DNA from: an uncultured Alphaproteobacteria bacterium
Lineage (GTDB): Bacteria; Pseudomonadota; Alphaproteobacteria; UBA6615
Reading direction: 5' to 3'
NCBI GenBank assembly: GCA_943787745.1
Contig: CALSNJ010000002.1
Span: 818,125 to 882,124, forward strand
Length of the DNA: 64,000 nucleotides
Shown: positions 28,736-38,172 of the stretch, one piece after another
Numbering within the stretch: the first letter of the stretch is position 1
Layout: every line of letters starts with the position of its first letter
The notes under the pieces: model-generated
What the model was told of the DNA's origin: nothing
The model's database searches: none
Seen by the model: only the letters and a program-made list of their open reading frames with translations
Position numbers and translations under genes: made by a program

Positions 28736-29661
28736 TCAGCATGAAGAACACCAGCACAGAGACCAGCACCTCAAACGCCCTGCCCTATGCGATGATCGTG
28801 ATCGCCGCGCTGATCATCGCCTCGAACCATGTGCTGGCCCGCTATATCGGCGGCGTCATCCCACCCATGGGAATGGTGTTCTGGCGCAGCGTTGTGAGCG
28901 GACTGTTTCTGTTGCCGTTCGCAGTAACCGGTTTGATCACACATCGCCAGTTGATCGCGAAACACTGGAAGCTGTTCGTGCTTATGGGCCTGCTGTTTGT
29001 GCCACTGGGCAACGGCCTGATCTACACCGCCTACACTTTCACCACCGCGATCAATGGCGGCGTTGTGTCGGCCTCCCAACCGGCCATGACGGTCATTCTT
29101 GTGTGGCTGCTGTTCCGGGAAACGATCACATGGAAACAGGGCATCGGCATTCTGATTGCCGGACTGGGCGTACTTGCCATCATCACCCGGGGCGATCCTC
29201 TGGCCGTGCTTCGCATGGACTTCAATATCGGTGATCTGATCATGCTGGTCGCGATCGCGTTTGCCGCGCTTTACAACGTCCTGCTCCGCAATATTCCGGA
29301 TGAGATCAAGGTCCCCGAACTGATGTTCGTCGTGATGGTCACCGGGTCCCTCTCGGTCCTGCCGATTTACGTCCTTGAGACCATCTACATCCAGCCCGTC
29401 CCGCTGACATGGCTCTCCATCGCGTCCTTCCTGTGGGTCGGGATCGCTGTGACAGCCATCGCGGTCGGCCTGATGAACGCCGCGATCCGGCGCATCGGCG
29501 CCAACAAGGCCAGCATGTCGAACTACATGCGCGCGCTGTTCACGGCCCTGCTGGCCGTTGTTCTGCTGGGTGAAGAATTCCAGACCTTCCATCTGGTCGC
29601 CATGGTGCTGGTAATCGGCGGCGTTTATCTGATGACGCTGGGTCGCGCACCCAAGGCCTAG
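28732..29661 (+). CDS. DMT family transporter (EamA), pair 2 copy B
   Basis: 309 aa; IIASNHVLARYIGGVIPPMGMVFWRS; overlaps copy A by 4 nt. Confidence 0.88.
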   Translation: MISMKNTSTETSTSNALPYAMIVIAALIIASNHVLARYIGGVIPPMGMVFWRSVVSGLFLLPFAVTGLITHRQLIAKHWKLFVLMGLLFVPLGNGLIYTAYTFTTAINGGVVSASQPAMTVILVWLLFRETITWKQGIGILIAGLGVLAIITRGDPLAVLRMDFNIGDLIMLVAIAFAALYNVLLRNIPDEIKVPELMFVVMVTGSLSVLPIYVLETIYIQPVPLTWLSIASFLWVGIAVTAIAVGLMNAAIRRIGANKASMSNYMRALFTALLAVVLLGEEFQTFHLVAMVLVIGGVYLMTLGRAPKA

Positions 29662-29667
29662 CCTTGC

Positions 29668-29988
29668 CTATTGCAGAGGCGAGAACGGCACCGGTTTCAG
29701 GATCTTGGTTTCCATCTTCACAATGAGTTCGGATTCTTTCAGCGCCTTCACATATTCGAGCCAGCCCGGATCTTCGTACATGGCCGTGCGTCGGCGTTCC
29801 CGGTCGCCCTGATCTTCGTAGCGCCACATATGCACGACCTGACTCAGATCACCGACATCGCAGGTAAACATGCCCACAAAGCCTTCGAGATACTGCATCT
29901 GATAGGGCAGCGCCATGCGCTCCCAGAGTTCCAGAAAATCCCCGGTATGGACCGGCTTTGTTGTGTAGGTGCGGTGGTCGATGATCAT
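29668..29988 (-). CDS. NIPSNAP family protein
   Basis: MIIDHRTYTTKPVHTGDFLELWERMALPYQMQYLEGFVGMFTCDVGDLSQVVHMWRYEDQGDRERRR. Confidence 0.88.
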   Translation of the reverse strand: MIIDHRTYTTKPVHTGDFLELWERMALPYQMQYLEGFVGMFTCDVGDLSQVVHMWRYEDQGDRERRRTAMYEDPGWLEYVKALKESELIVKMETKILKPVPFSPLQ

Positions 29989-30147
29989 AGCTGTGTAGGT
30001 CCTTCAATTAGAATGGAATGGGAAACGGCATCCCTGACTGGCGGGTCGCGCGCCTCCGCGCGGTTGCTGACCCAGACCGCGACGGCCATTGCAATGGCCG
30101 CCAAAACTATCAGGCGGATCAGACGGAACATTGCACGAAGTTAAAAC

Positions 30148-30945
30148 CTAAGACGCGTAGGACGGATCAATCCGATCCAGTCGACGCAGCCATGCCGGCC
30201 AGTCGGCGCTGCCGCGGCCCGCGTTGTGGGATTTTCGCTGTTCCACATACCGGTCCAGCACGTCTTTCGAAGGCATGGCGTATTCCGAACCGGCGGCCTG
30301 CTGCTGGAGTTGCAGTTTGCAGGCGGTTTCGAGATCACGCATCAGGATAAAGGCATCCCGCATCGTCTTGCCGACTGTGACCGGGCCGTGGTTGCGCATC
30401 ATCAGCGTGTGTTTGTCACCCAGGGCTGCGGCAATTTCTTCGCGTTCGCTCAAATTCTCCGTGATGCCCTGATAGTCGTGATAGCCAACATTGTTCCAGA
30501 ACTGCATCCCCGTCTGGGACAGCGGCAACACCCCGTCGGGCTGATTGGCGACAACGATGCATTCGGGGATGTGGGTGTGGAAGGCCGCGTTGATGTCCGG
30601 CCGCGCCTGCATCAGGCCGCCATGCAGGGTGAAGCCCGGTTTGTTCACATGGAGGCTTTCATCGACGTCGTCGTTGCGGGAATCCACCTTCACCAGATTG
30701 GACGCCGTGACCTCGTCATACAGCAGCTCGTGTGCCTTGATCAGGAAGAAGTCCGGTTCGCCGGGCACCCGGATCGAGACATGGTTGTAGATCGAGTCTG
30801 CCCAATTGTAGAGGTGGACCAGACGATAGGCCGCGGCCAGATCGACACGGACCTGCCACTCCTCGGGGCTGACGCTGTCACGTACCGAAGGCACGTCACG
30901 TAACTGAACGACATTGCTGGACATTGTTTTCTCCAATGCCTTCAT
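30148..30945 (-). CDS. Class II aldolase/adducin family protein
   Basis: LAAAYRLVHLYNWADSIYNHVSIRVPGEPDFFLI...PGFTLHGGLMQARPDINAAFHTHIPECIVVANQ. Confidence 0.88.
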   Translation of the reverse strand: MKALEKTMSSNVVQLRDVPSVRDSVSPEEWQVRVDLAAAYRLVHLYNWADSIYNHVSIRVPGEPDFFLIKAHELLYDEVTASNLVKVDSRNDDVDESLHVNKPGFTLHGGLMQARPDINAAFHTHIPECIVVANQPDGVLPLSQTGMQFWNNVGYHDYQGITENLSEREEIAAALGDKHTLMMRNHGPVTVGKTMRDAFILMRDLETACKLQLQQQAAGSEYAMPSKDVLDRYVEQRKSHNAGRGSADWPAWLRRLDRIDPSYAS

Positions 30946-31012
30946 CCTGAGCCTGATGAAGGATGAGGTCTGGGTCAGTGCCCCTCATGCTTCGTCAGGC
31001 TCAGCATGAGGT
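30945..31012. repeat. Dispersed intergenic repeat (catcctgagcctgatgaaggatgagg ... cctcatgcttcgtcaggctcagcatgagg)
   Basis: Inverted arms related to 4663-4735 and 32623-32692. Confidence 0.75.
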
Positions 31013-31026
31013 TTGTTACCAATCAA

Positions 31027-32427
31027 TCACACACGAACGATCTTGCCCGGGTTCATGATGTTGTCCGGATCAAAGGCCAGCTTGAGAGTCCGCATCAGGC
31101 TGACCGCCTCACCATGCTCGGCAATGAGGAAGTCCATCTTGCCGGCGCCAATCCCATGCTCACCGGTACAGGTGCCGCCCATGGCGATGGCCCGCTGGAC
31201 CAGCCGCTCGGTGCAATCCTTCACCCGCTTGAGTTCATCCTTGTCATCGGGATCGAGCAGGAAAATGCAGTGGAAGTTGCCATCACCGGCATGGCCGACA
31301 ATCGGCACTTCAAACCCGGATGCGCGGGTGTCCTGTTCGGTGGCCAGCAGGCACTCCGCCAATCGCGAAATCGGGACACAGACATCTGTCGACAGCCCCT
31401 GCTTGCCCGGTGCCTTTGCCAATGCGGCGTAGTAGCCGTCATGGCGCGCCTGCCAAAGGTGATTGCGCTCTTCCTGACTGGCGGTCCATTGAAACGCAGA
31501 GCCACCATAATCATCAGCGATCTCGCGCACCGTATTTGCCTGCTCCTCGACACCGGCTTCGGTGCCATGGAATTCGTAGAACAGAGTCGGTTTGGCCTCA
31601 TAGCCCTTGAGGTCGGCGTAATCGATGGTCCAATCCATCATCAGCGCGTCCAGAATTTCAATCCGGGCCACCGGGACACCGGCCTGAATGGTCAGAATGA
31701 CGCTGTCGACCGCGTTCTTCAGCGAGGGATACTGACAGACCGCTGACGCGATTTTCTCGGGAATGCCATAGAGCTTGAGCTGGATTTCGGTGATCACACC
31801 CAGCGTGCCCTCTGACCCGACAAACATGCGGGTCAGGTCATACCCCGCAGATGATTTCTTGGCGCGACCACCGGTTTTCACAATCCGGCCGTCGGCCATG
31901 ACCACTGTCAGACCAAGAACATTCTCTTTCATGGTGCCGTAGCGCACGGCGTTGGTGCCACTCGCCCGGGTCGCGGTCATGCCGCCCAGGGACGCGTCCG
32001 CACCCGGGTCGATGGGAAACATCAGGCCCGTATCGCGCAGATATTCGTTGAGCTGCTTGCGGGTCACACCCGCCTGAACCCGGCAATCGAGATCCTCGGC
32101 ATTGACCTCAAGCACATCGTTCATTTGGCTCATGTCGATGGTGATGCCGCCATGGGGTGCCGTCACATGACCTTCGAGCGAAGTCCCCGTGCCAAACGGA
32201 ATGATCGGTGTGTGGTTGGCCGCACAAATCTTGACGATTTCCGAGACCTCTTCCGTCGAATGCGGGAAACAGACGGCGTCGGACGGGATCGGCTTGAAAT
32301 AGTCCTCACCCCGACCGTGATGCTCGCGCACTGCCATGGATGTGGTGATCCGCTCACCCAGCAATTCCTGAAGTGCTTCGAGCACCGGAGAGCCGGTTTC
32401 GGCGCGAACGTAAGCCTGATCGGTCAT
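31027..32427 (-). CDS. FAD-binding oxidase, D-lactate/glycolate dehydrogenase-like
   Basis: IIPFGTGTSLEGHVTAPHGGITIDMSQMNDVLEVNAEDLDCRVQAGVTRKQLNEYL...GGTCTGEHGIGAGK; ATG 32427. Confidence 0.88.
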   Translation of the reverse strand: MTDQAYVRAETGSPVLEALQELLGERITTSMAVREHHGRGEDYFKPIPSDAVCFPHSTEEVSEIVKICAANHTPIIPFGTGTSLEGHVTAPHGGITIDMSQMNDVLEVNAEDLDCRVQAGVTRKQLNEYLRDTGLMFPIDPGADASLGGMTATRASGTNAVRYGTMKENVLGLTVVMADGRIVKTGGRAKKSSAGYDLTRMFVGSEGTLGVITEIQLKLYGIPEKIASAVCQYPSLKNAVDSVILTIQAGVPVARIEILDALMMDWTIDYADLKGYEAKPTLFYEFHGTEAGVEEQANTVREIADDYGGSAFQWTASQEERNHLWQARHDGYYAALAKAPGKQGLSTDVCVPISRLAECLLATEQDTRASGFEVPIVGHAGDGNFHCIFLLDPDDKDELKRVKDCTERLVQRAIAMGGTCTGEHGIGAGKMDFLIAEHGEAVSLMRTLKLAFDPDNIMNPGKIVRV

Positions 32428-32521
32428 ACCAACTTCCTTCCCAATATTCGTTGGCCCTATCATAGCACCAAGGAAATAGGCGGGCCTAGCGTTGGAGCGC
32501 GGGACCGCAAATTCCAAATCA

Positions 32522-32692
32522 TCGTCATGCACGGGCTTGACCCGTGCATCTCCGGCACCCGAGCATGGGATGCCCGGATCAAGTCCGGGCATGACGGATT
32601 AAAATTTTGCACCAGACTGAGCCCTCATCCTGAGCCTGACGAAGGACGAGGGCGACATCCTCACGCTTCGACAAGCTCAGCATGAGGATGCT
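32522..32692. repeat. Family-A palindrome plus ccctgagcctgacgaagg-type repeat
   Basis: cgtcatgcacgggcttgacccgtgcatctcc..gatgcccggatcaagtccgggcatgacg; cctcatcctgagcctgacgaagg..cttcgacaagctcagcatgagg. Confidence 0.8.
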
Positions 32693-32715
32693 TTTGAGAT
32701 ACGGGGAGAAACATC

Positions 32716-33840
32716 ATGGCGAACGCATTGGACGGAATTCTGGTGGTGAGCCTCGAACAGGCAGTCGCTGCGCCCTACGCGTCTTCGCGACTGGCCGATG
32801 CCGGCGCGCGGGTGATCAAAATCGAACGGCCGGACGGTGATTTCGCACGCAGCTATGACCGGGTGGCCAAGGCCCAAAGCGCCTATTTCGTTTGGCTCAA
32901 CCGCGGCAAGGAATCCCTCGCTCTCGACATCAAGGACGCCGGGGACGCAGCCCTTCTCCACCGCATCCTCGAGAAAGCCGATGTCTACATCCAGAACCTG
33001 TCCCCGGGGGCTGCCGCCCGATCCGGATTTGGTTCGGCCGATCTGCGGCGCAAGTTCCCACGCCTGATCACCTGCGATATCACCGGCTATGGCGAGGACG
33101 GCCCCTATCGGGACATGCGGGCCTACGATCTGCTGGTACAAGCCGAAAGCGGGCTTTGCGAAGTCACGGGAACACCTGACGGCCCCGGGCGCGTGGGCGT
33201 GTCCGTCTGTGATATCGCGTGCGGCATGGCGGTGCACGCCGCGATTCTCGAAGCCTTGTTCCACCGCGAACGCACCGGCGAAGGCCGCGCCATCGCATCA
33301 TCCCTGTTCGATGGCATGGCCGACTGGATGACGGTCCCGTATCTGCACGAAGTCTATGGCGGCAAAGCCCCCGAGCGGGCGGGTCTGCATCATCCCTCGA
33401 TCGCGCCATATGGCGCCTATACGACCGGCGACGGCAATCAGGTGGTCTTCGCCATTCAGAACCAGCGCGAATGGAAGCGGCTCTGCGAAGAGGTTCTCAA
33501 ACAACATGACATGGCCGAACAGGCCGAGTTTCATGACAACGTCGCGCGCGTTGCGAACCGCCCGGCGCTCGACGCCAGGATCAACACGGTCTTCGCCGAA
33601 CTCTCACGCGCCGAAATCGTCGACCGCCTGAACGCAGCCAAAATCGCCTATGGCGCTGTCAACAATGTGGCCGACTTCGCGGCGCATCCGCAGTTGCGGA
33701 CCGTGACTCTCGACACCCCAGAGGGCGAACTGGTCATGATCGCACCACCTGCGCGTGTTGATGGGGACACACCAAAACTCGGCTGCGTTCCAGCACTGGA
33801 TGCGGACGGGGGTTCTATCCGCAACGAATTTGGGGGCTAA
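32716..33840 (+). CDS. CaiB/BaiF family CoA-transferase
   Basis: LDGILVVSLEQAVAAPYASSRLADAGARVIKIERPDGDFARSYD...LDIKDAGD. Confidence 0.9.
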   Translation: MANALDGILVVSLEQAVAAPYASSRLADAGARVIKIERPDGDFARSYDRVAKAQSAYFVWLNRGKESLALDIKDAGDAALLHRILEKADVYIQNLSPGAAARSGFGSADLRRKFPRLITCDITGYGEDGPYRDMRAYDLLVQAESGLCEVTGTPDGPGRVGVSVCDIACGMAVHAAILEALFHRERTGEGRAIASSLFDGMADWMTVPYLHEVYGGKAPERAGLHHPSIAPYGAYTTGDGNQVVFAIQNQREWKRLCEEVLKQHDMAEQAEFHDNVARVANRPALDARINTVFAELSRAEIVDRLNAAKIAYGAVNNVADFAAHPQLRTVTLDTPEGELVMIAPPARVDGDTPKLGCVPALDADGGSIRNEFGG

Positions 33841-33895
33841 CCCGAAAGCAGTCCAAGAACTCGATCTTGTCGAGTCCGCCTCACGCATCAGAAAT

Positions 33896-34156
33896 TCACG
33901 AGCAGTCCATGCTGCGTTGCTTTCCCTTACGACGAATAACGACGTGCAGGACCAACAACGAAACACACACGCCAAGCCCAACAATATTGGTAGTTAAAAG
34001 GGCTAAGAAATCGCCCTCCCGAAAAGGCATTTCCTGAAGAACAAAATACTGAAGAAACGTATCCGTCAGTCCAACCATGAAAAGCAATGCAAGGGCCGCA
34101 ATTAGAACCACGCCTACTGTTGTTGCCACCGCGTATATTCTATCGCTGCTCCACAC
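33896..34156 (-). CDS. Small hypothetical membrane protein
   Basis: 86 aa, two hydrophobic segments (TVGVVLIAALALLFMVGL; LLTTNIVGLGVCVSLLVLHVVI). Confidence 0.45.
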   Translation of the reverse strand: MWSSDRIYAVATTVGVVLIAALALLFMVGLTDTFLQYFVLQEMPFREGDFLALLTTNIVGLGVCVSLLVLHVVIRRKGKQRSMDCS

Positions 34157-34159
34157 GGA

Positions 34160-34579
34160 CTAAACCACCACACTTTCGCTCAACAACCCAATCACCACAC
34201 CCTGAATCGCAAACACGCCCAGCCAGTGGGCGCCATCGATAATCGAATGGGCCCACGACGAATTCTGGAAGCGGTGGTTGATCATCATGGTGGTGAGCAC
34301 GAGGCCGAACCAGAGCGTGACGCCCAGCGTCAGACCGCCTGACAGCGACACCGCGCCAAGACTGACCATCAGGTTCATCAGTACATAAGCGATAATGAGT
34401 TGCCCGGCGATGGCGACAATGTAGGGCACCGGCCCCGCGCCTTGCTTGATCTCGGCTTCGGTCTTGCCGATCGCGGCCATCCACGGCTTGGCAAGGGTGA
34501 TGTAAAATACCGCGCTGAACGCATAGCTGGCGGCAAAAGCCGCGATCAGCGCAACCCAGTCAACATTTCCAAACTGCAC
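34160..34579 (-). CDS. DUF1761 domain-containing membrane protein
   Basis: VDWVALIAAFAASYAFSAVFYITLAKPWMAAIGKTEAEIK...LWFGLVLTTMMINHRFQ. Confidence 0.82.
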   Translation of the reverse strand: MQFGNVDWVALIAAFAASYAFSAVFYITLAKPWMAAIGKTEAEIKQGAGPVPYIVAIAGQLIIAYVLMNLMVSLGAVSLSGGLTLGVTLWFGLVLTTMMINHRFQNSSWAHSIIDGAHWLGVFAIQGVVIGLLSESVVV

Positions 34580-34589
34580 TTTCGCCTCC

Positions 34590-35629
34590 TCAATCCAGTG
34601 TGGGGTCGATCACGATTTTTCCGATCCCCGCGTTACTCTCAACACGTGCCTGTGCTTCGACAGCGCGACTGAGCGGGAACACCTGATCAATGAGCGCCTT
34701 CACGCCACCCTCACCCGCACGTGCAAAAGCCGCCTGAAGCCCACCCGGGGCTTCGCGTGGTTCGCCGATAATCTGGAGCTGGTGCAGATAGAGATAGCGA
34801 ATATCGAGCGGCACATCGGCGGAACCCGACGCATTGCCCGCCGTCACCAGTTTTGCGCCACGCGCCATGGAATGGATCACCTTCGGGAACTGTTCCTGAT
34901 CGGCAACGCTGTCACACACACCGTTCACGCCCTGCCCGTCCGTGAGCTTGCGCACCTCTTCGGTCAAGTCCTGCTTGCGGTAATTGATGGCGTGGTCGGC
35001 GCCGATGGACAAACAGGCCGCGGCCTTTTCGTCCGAACCCGCACCGGCAATCACCTTGGCACCGGCCCATTTGGCGACCTGGATACAGGCGGCTCCAAGA
35101 CCCCCGGTCGCCCCCATGACCAGCACCCAATCGTCCGCTTTCGTCTCGAGCACATTCTCGACCTGGTTCGCGGCCGTCGCGAGATGTCGGCCGATCACCG
35201 TGGCGTCGTGAAAGCCGAGATTGTCCGGGATCGGAACCGTGCGCGCGGCCTTGCTGCGCACATACTGCGCGTAACCACCCCAGATGGTCACACCGAGGAA
35301 ATCCACCGGACCGAGGCCGGGGATAACCATGTAAGGGTCTGGCCGGTCGGTGGGCTGGAACAGACTGCAGAACACCCGGTCCCCCACTTTCCGGTCCGTC
35401 ACATTCGCACCCACGGCCGTGATGACCCCAGACGGATCAACGCCAAGGATATGCGGCAGTTCGGGCTGGTGGGCGTAGGTGCCTTCGCGGAGATAGATAT
35501 CGAAGGTGCGGTTGACCGAGACGCGCGGACCTCCACCAACACATCGTCGGGGCCCAGTTCAGGCGTATCGATATCCTGATAGGACAGAACCTCCGATCCC
35601 CCGAACTTCGTCATCACCATTGCTTTCAT
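34590..35629 (-). pseudogene. Zinc-type/quinone oxidoreductase (MDR superfamily), interrupted by one frame lesion
   Basis: MKAMVMTKFGGSEVLSYQDIDTPELGPDDVLVEVRA (35629 onward), then the other frame continues SVNRTFDIYLREGTYAHQPELPHILGVDPSGVITAVGANVTDRKVGDRVF...; lesion near 35518-35526. Confidence 0.8.
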
Positions 35630-35656
35630 GGTCTTCTCCCCTTGCTGTCGTTCTAT

Positions 35657-35992
35657 TTATTCATTCCGCGCGAGCGGTTTTGCGAAGCTTAACTCGTGGC
35701 CATCGGGATCAATCAAATGAAAATAGCGTTCGCCCCAATCGGCGTCCCGCGGCGCAAATTCCGGCTGTAGGCCTGCCGCAAGCGCGCGGGCATGGACCGC
35801 GTCCACATCGTTGACGTGGAAAATCGCCCGTCCCCACCAGCGAAAAACGCCGGGCCGCGCAATTATATTGAGGAAGCTGTCACCAGCATGGAAGCTGGTC
35901 AGCCGCGCCTCCGGGCCGCCATGGGCGATCTCGAACCCCAGCGCGGTGTAAAATGCTATCGACGCCTGCATATTGCGGGTCGCCAGCGTCAC
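35657..35992 (-). CDS. VOC (glyoxalase/bleomycin resistance) family protein
   Basis: MTLATRNMQASIAFYTALGFEIAHGGPEARLTSFHAGDSFLNI...YFHLIDPDGHELSFAKPL. Confidence 0.88.
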   Translation of the reverse strand: MTLATRNMQASIAFYTALGFEIAHGGPEARLTSFHAGDSFLNIIARPGVFRWWGRAIFHVNDVDAVHARALAAGLQPEFAPRDADWGERYFHLIDPDGHELSFAKPLARNE

Positions 35993-36024
35993 CGCGCTGA
36001 GAGATTCGATTTTCGATTCTACTG

Positions 36025-37035
36025 TCAGCCCACCTTCTCCGGTTTTCCGGTCGCAGCCGATTTCACAACGGCTTCGAGAACCGCAATCCCGTGAATGACA
36101 TCGGCGTCAGGCACCGGATAGGCCGCCCCACCCGAACACGCTTTGCCAAAGGCTTCCAGTTCGGCATTCACCATGTCGAAACCGGAGAAGTCGCTGGACT
36201 GGGCTTCGATCTTCCCGGTCGCGCCGGTAATCGGACCGTCGCCATTGGGCACGAATTCAAAAGAGGACAGATCGGGTTTGCGGATTTCGAAAGACCCGCC
36301 CAGACCATAGGCCTGCACGCGGAAGCTCGGGGCCGTCGCCAGCATGTTGGCCATATAGCCCGACATGCCGTTCTTGAAGCGAAAAAGGATGGATGTGGTG
36401 TCGTCGGTATCGTTGGGCACGGCGCGACGGAAGGACTGGCAGTAAACCTCGTCAATTTCCCCGAACAGGTTGATATAGGCATCAATGACATGAACACCCA
36501 TCGGGGTCAGCCCGCCCGCCGGGGTTTCGTTCTTGTCAGCACGCCACGCGTCCTTGGCAAGAAACATCCCGTTCGGAGCGCACATGGTACCTTCGACATG
36601 CATCAGTGTCCCCATCGCCCCGTCATCAACCAGCTTCTTGGCTTCGGCTATAGAGGGATGGAAACGGCGATTGAAGCCAACGGCGCATTGCACGCCTGCC
36701 GCGTGGCACGCCGCGATTGAGGCTTCGGCATCGGCCTTGGTCAGCGTGATTGGCTTTTCGCAGAAGACGTGCTTGCCAGCCGCTGCGGCCGCTTCGATCT
36801 GTTCGCGATGCTTTGAGTGCGGCGTGGCCAGAACAACCGCATCCACATCGTCATTGCTGAGCAGATCTTCATAACTGTCGACGAGGGTAAAGCCCTTCTC
36901 ATCGGCGAAGTCCTGCGCCTTGGATTTCGTGCGCGTCGCGCCATGGGTAAATTTTATGACGTCCGACTTGTCCTGGACCGAATTCACCAGAACCTGTCCC
37001 CACCAACCGAGACCGACAATAGCTGCGTTGACCAT
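36025..37035 (-). CDS. Gfo/Idh/MocA family oxidoreductase
   Basis: MVNAAIVGLGWWGQVLV...AVVLATPHSKHREQIEAAAAAGKHVFCEKPITLT. Confidence 0.9.
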   Translation of the reverse strand: MVNAAIVGLGWWGQVLVNSVQDKSDVIKFTHGATRTKSKAQDFADEKGFTLVDSYEDLLSNDDVDAVVLATPHSKHREQIEAAAAAGKHVFCEKPITLTKADAEASIAACHAAGVQCAVGFNRRFHPSIAEAKKLVDDGAMGTLMHVEGTMCAPNGMFLAKDAWRADKNETPAGGLTPMGVHVIDAYINLFGEIDEVYCQSFRRAVPNDTDDTTSILFRFKNGMSGYMANMLATAPSFRVQAYGLGGSFEIRKPDLSSFEFVPNGDGPITGATGKIEAQSSDFSGFDMVNAELEAFGKACSGGAAYPVPDADVIHGIAVLEAVVKSAATGKPEKVG

Positions 37036-37081
37036 ACTTCCCCCAAACACCTGAGCTTTTAGAACTGCTTTGAAGTCATCA

Positions 37082-37091
37082 TTCTAGAACG
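37082..37091. promoter_or_regulatory. TTCTAGAACG element, 47 nt upstream of ATG 37035
   Basis: Same 10-mer at the same spacing upstream of ATG 45879. Confidence 0.35.
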
Positions 37092-37242
37092 CGGCGCAGG
37101 AAAAGTCCTCCGGTCTTCGTTCGAATTGAGACGAAAGGTAAGTGCATTTCTGTCCGCCGTATCCGTTGTCAAAGCTCCTCGCTATACTTCCCCATAAGAG
37201 GCAGCACCTGCTGTGCAGCAAACAAGGAAACGGGGAAAAGCT

Positions 37243-38172
37243 ATGAGTTTACGTGTCGGCATTGTGGGACTTGGCATTATGGGCGGGGCATTTGCCGCCA
37301 ATCTCGTAAAGAACGGTTTCGAAGTCACCGGGTTCGACCCGGTCAAGGCAAAGGTGAATGCCCTGGTGAAGGCTGGCGGCAAAGCAGGCAAGAGCGCAGC
37401 GGATGTCGCCCGAAAATCCGACATGATCCTCACTTCGCTCACATCACCAGCCATCCTTGATGCGGTTGTCACGGGCAAGAACGGTATTCTTGCCGGGGCA
37501 CATAAGGGCCTGATCGTTCTGGAAACCTCGACCCTCGGCATCGATGCCAAAGAAGCCGCCCGCGCGGCGCTCGCGACCAAAGGTGCGATCCTGATGGACA
37601 GCCCGGTCAGCGGTGCAGGAAAACAGGCGGCGACGGGCGAAATCACCGTCATGGTCAGCGGCGCCAAGAAGGACTTCAACAAGGTTAAGCCTGCACTCGA
37701 AGCGTTCTCGATGCTCCAGTATCACGTCGGCCCCTTCGGTGACGGTATGAAGCTGAAAATGCTGATCAATATGCTGATCAGCGTGCACGGCGCAGCATTC
37801 GCCGAAGCGATTACGCTGGCCCGCGCTTCGGGGATCGACCTCGATGTCTTCGGTGAGGTTCTCAAAAAATCTGCCGGCAATTCCCGGGTGATCGAGTATC
37901 GCGGCCCGCTGATGCTGGCCGATGAATACGCCGACCCGAAGGTCAAGACGGCCGACCTGACCGTGATGATCAAGGACAACAACCTGATTGAGGATTACGC
38001 CAAGGGCAACAACGCGCCGGTTCCTGTATTCCAGGCGAGCATGTTCAGCGCCTATGCCGCTCTGGCGCAGGGATATGGTTCCGAAGACCCTGGTGTCGTG
38101 ACCCGTGTCTACGAACAGATGGCCAATATCCCGCGCAAGAAGCGCGCACCGGCCAAGCGCAAGAAAAAGTAA
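37243..38172 (+). CDS. NAD(P)-dependent 3-hydroxyisobutyrate dehydrogenase-family protein, copy A
   Basis: MSLRVGIVGLGIMGGAFAANLVKNGFEVTGFD...MDSPVSGAGKQAATGEITVMVSG. Confidence 0.88.
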   Translation: MSLRVGIVGLGIMGGAFAANLVKNGFEVTGFDPVKAKVNALVKAGGKAGKSAADVARKSDMILTSLTSPAILDAVVTGKNGILAGAHKGLIVLETSTLGIDAKEAARAALATKGAILMDSPVSGAGKQAATGEITVMVSGAKKDFNKVKPALEAFSMLQYHVGPFGDGMKLKMLINMLISVHGAAFAEAITLARASGIDLDVFGEVLKKSAGNSRVIEYRGPLMLADEYADPKVKTADLTVMIKDNNLIEDYAKGNNAPVPVFQASMFSAYAALAQGYGSEDPGVVTRVYEQMANIPRKKRAPAKRKKK

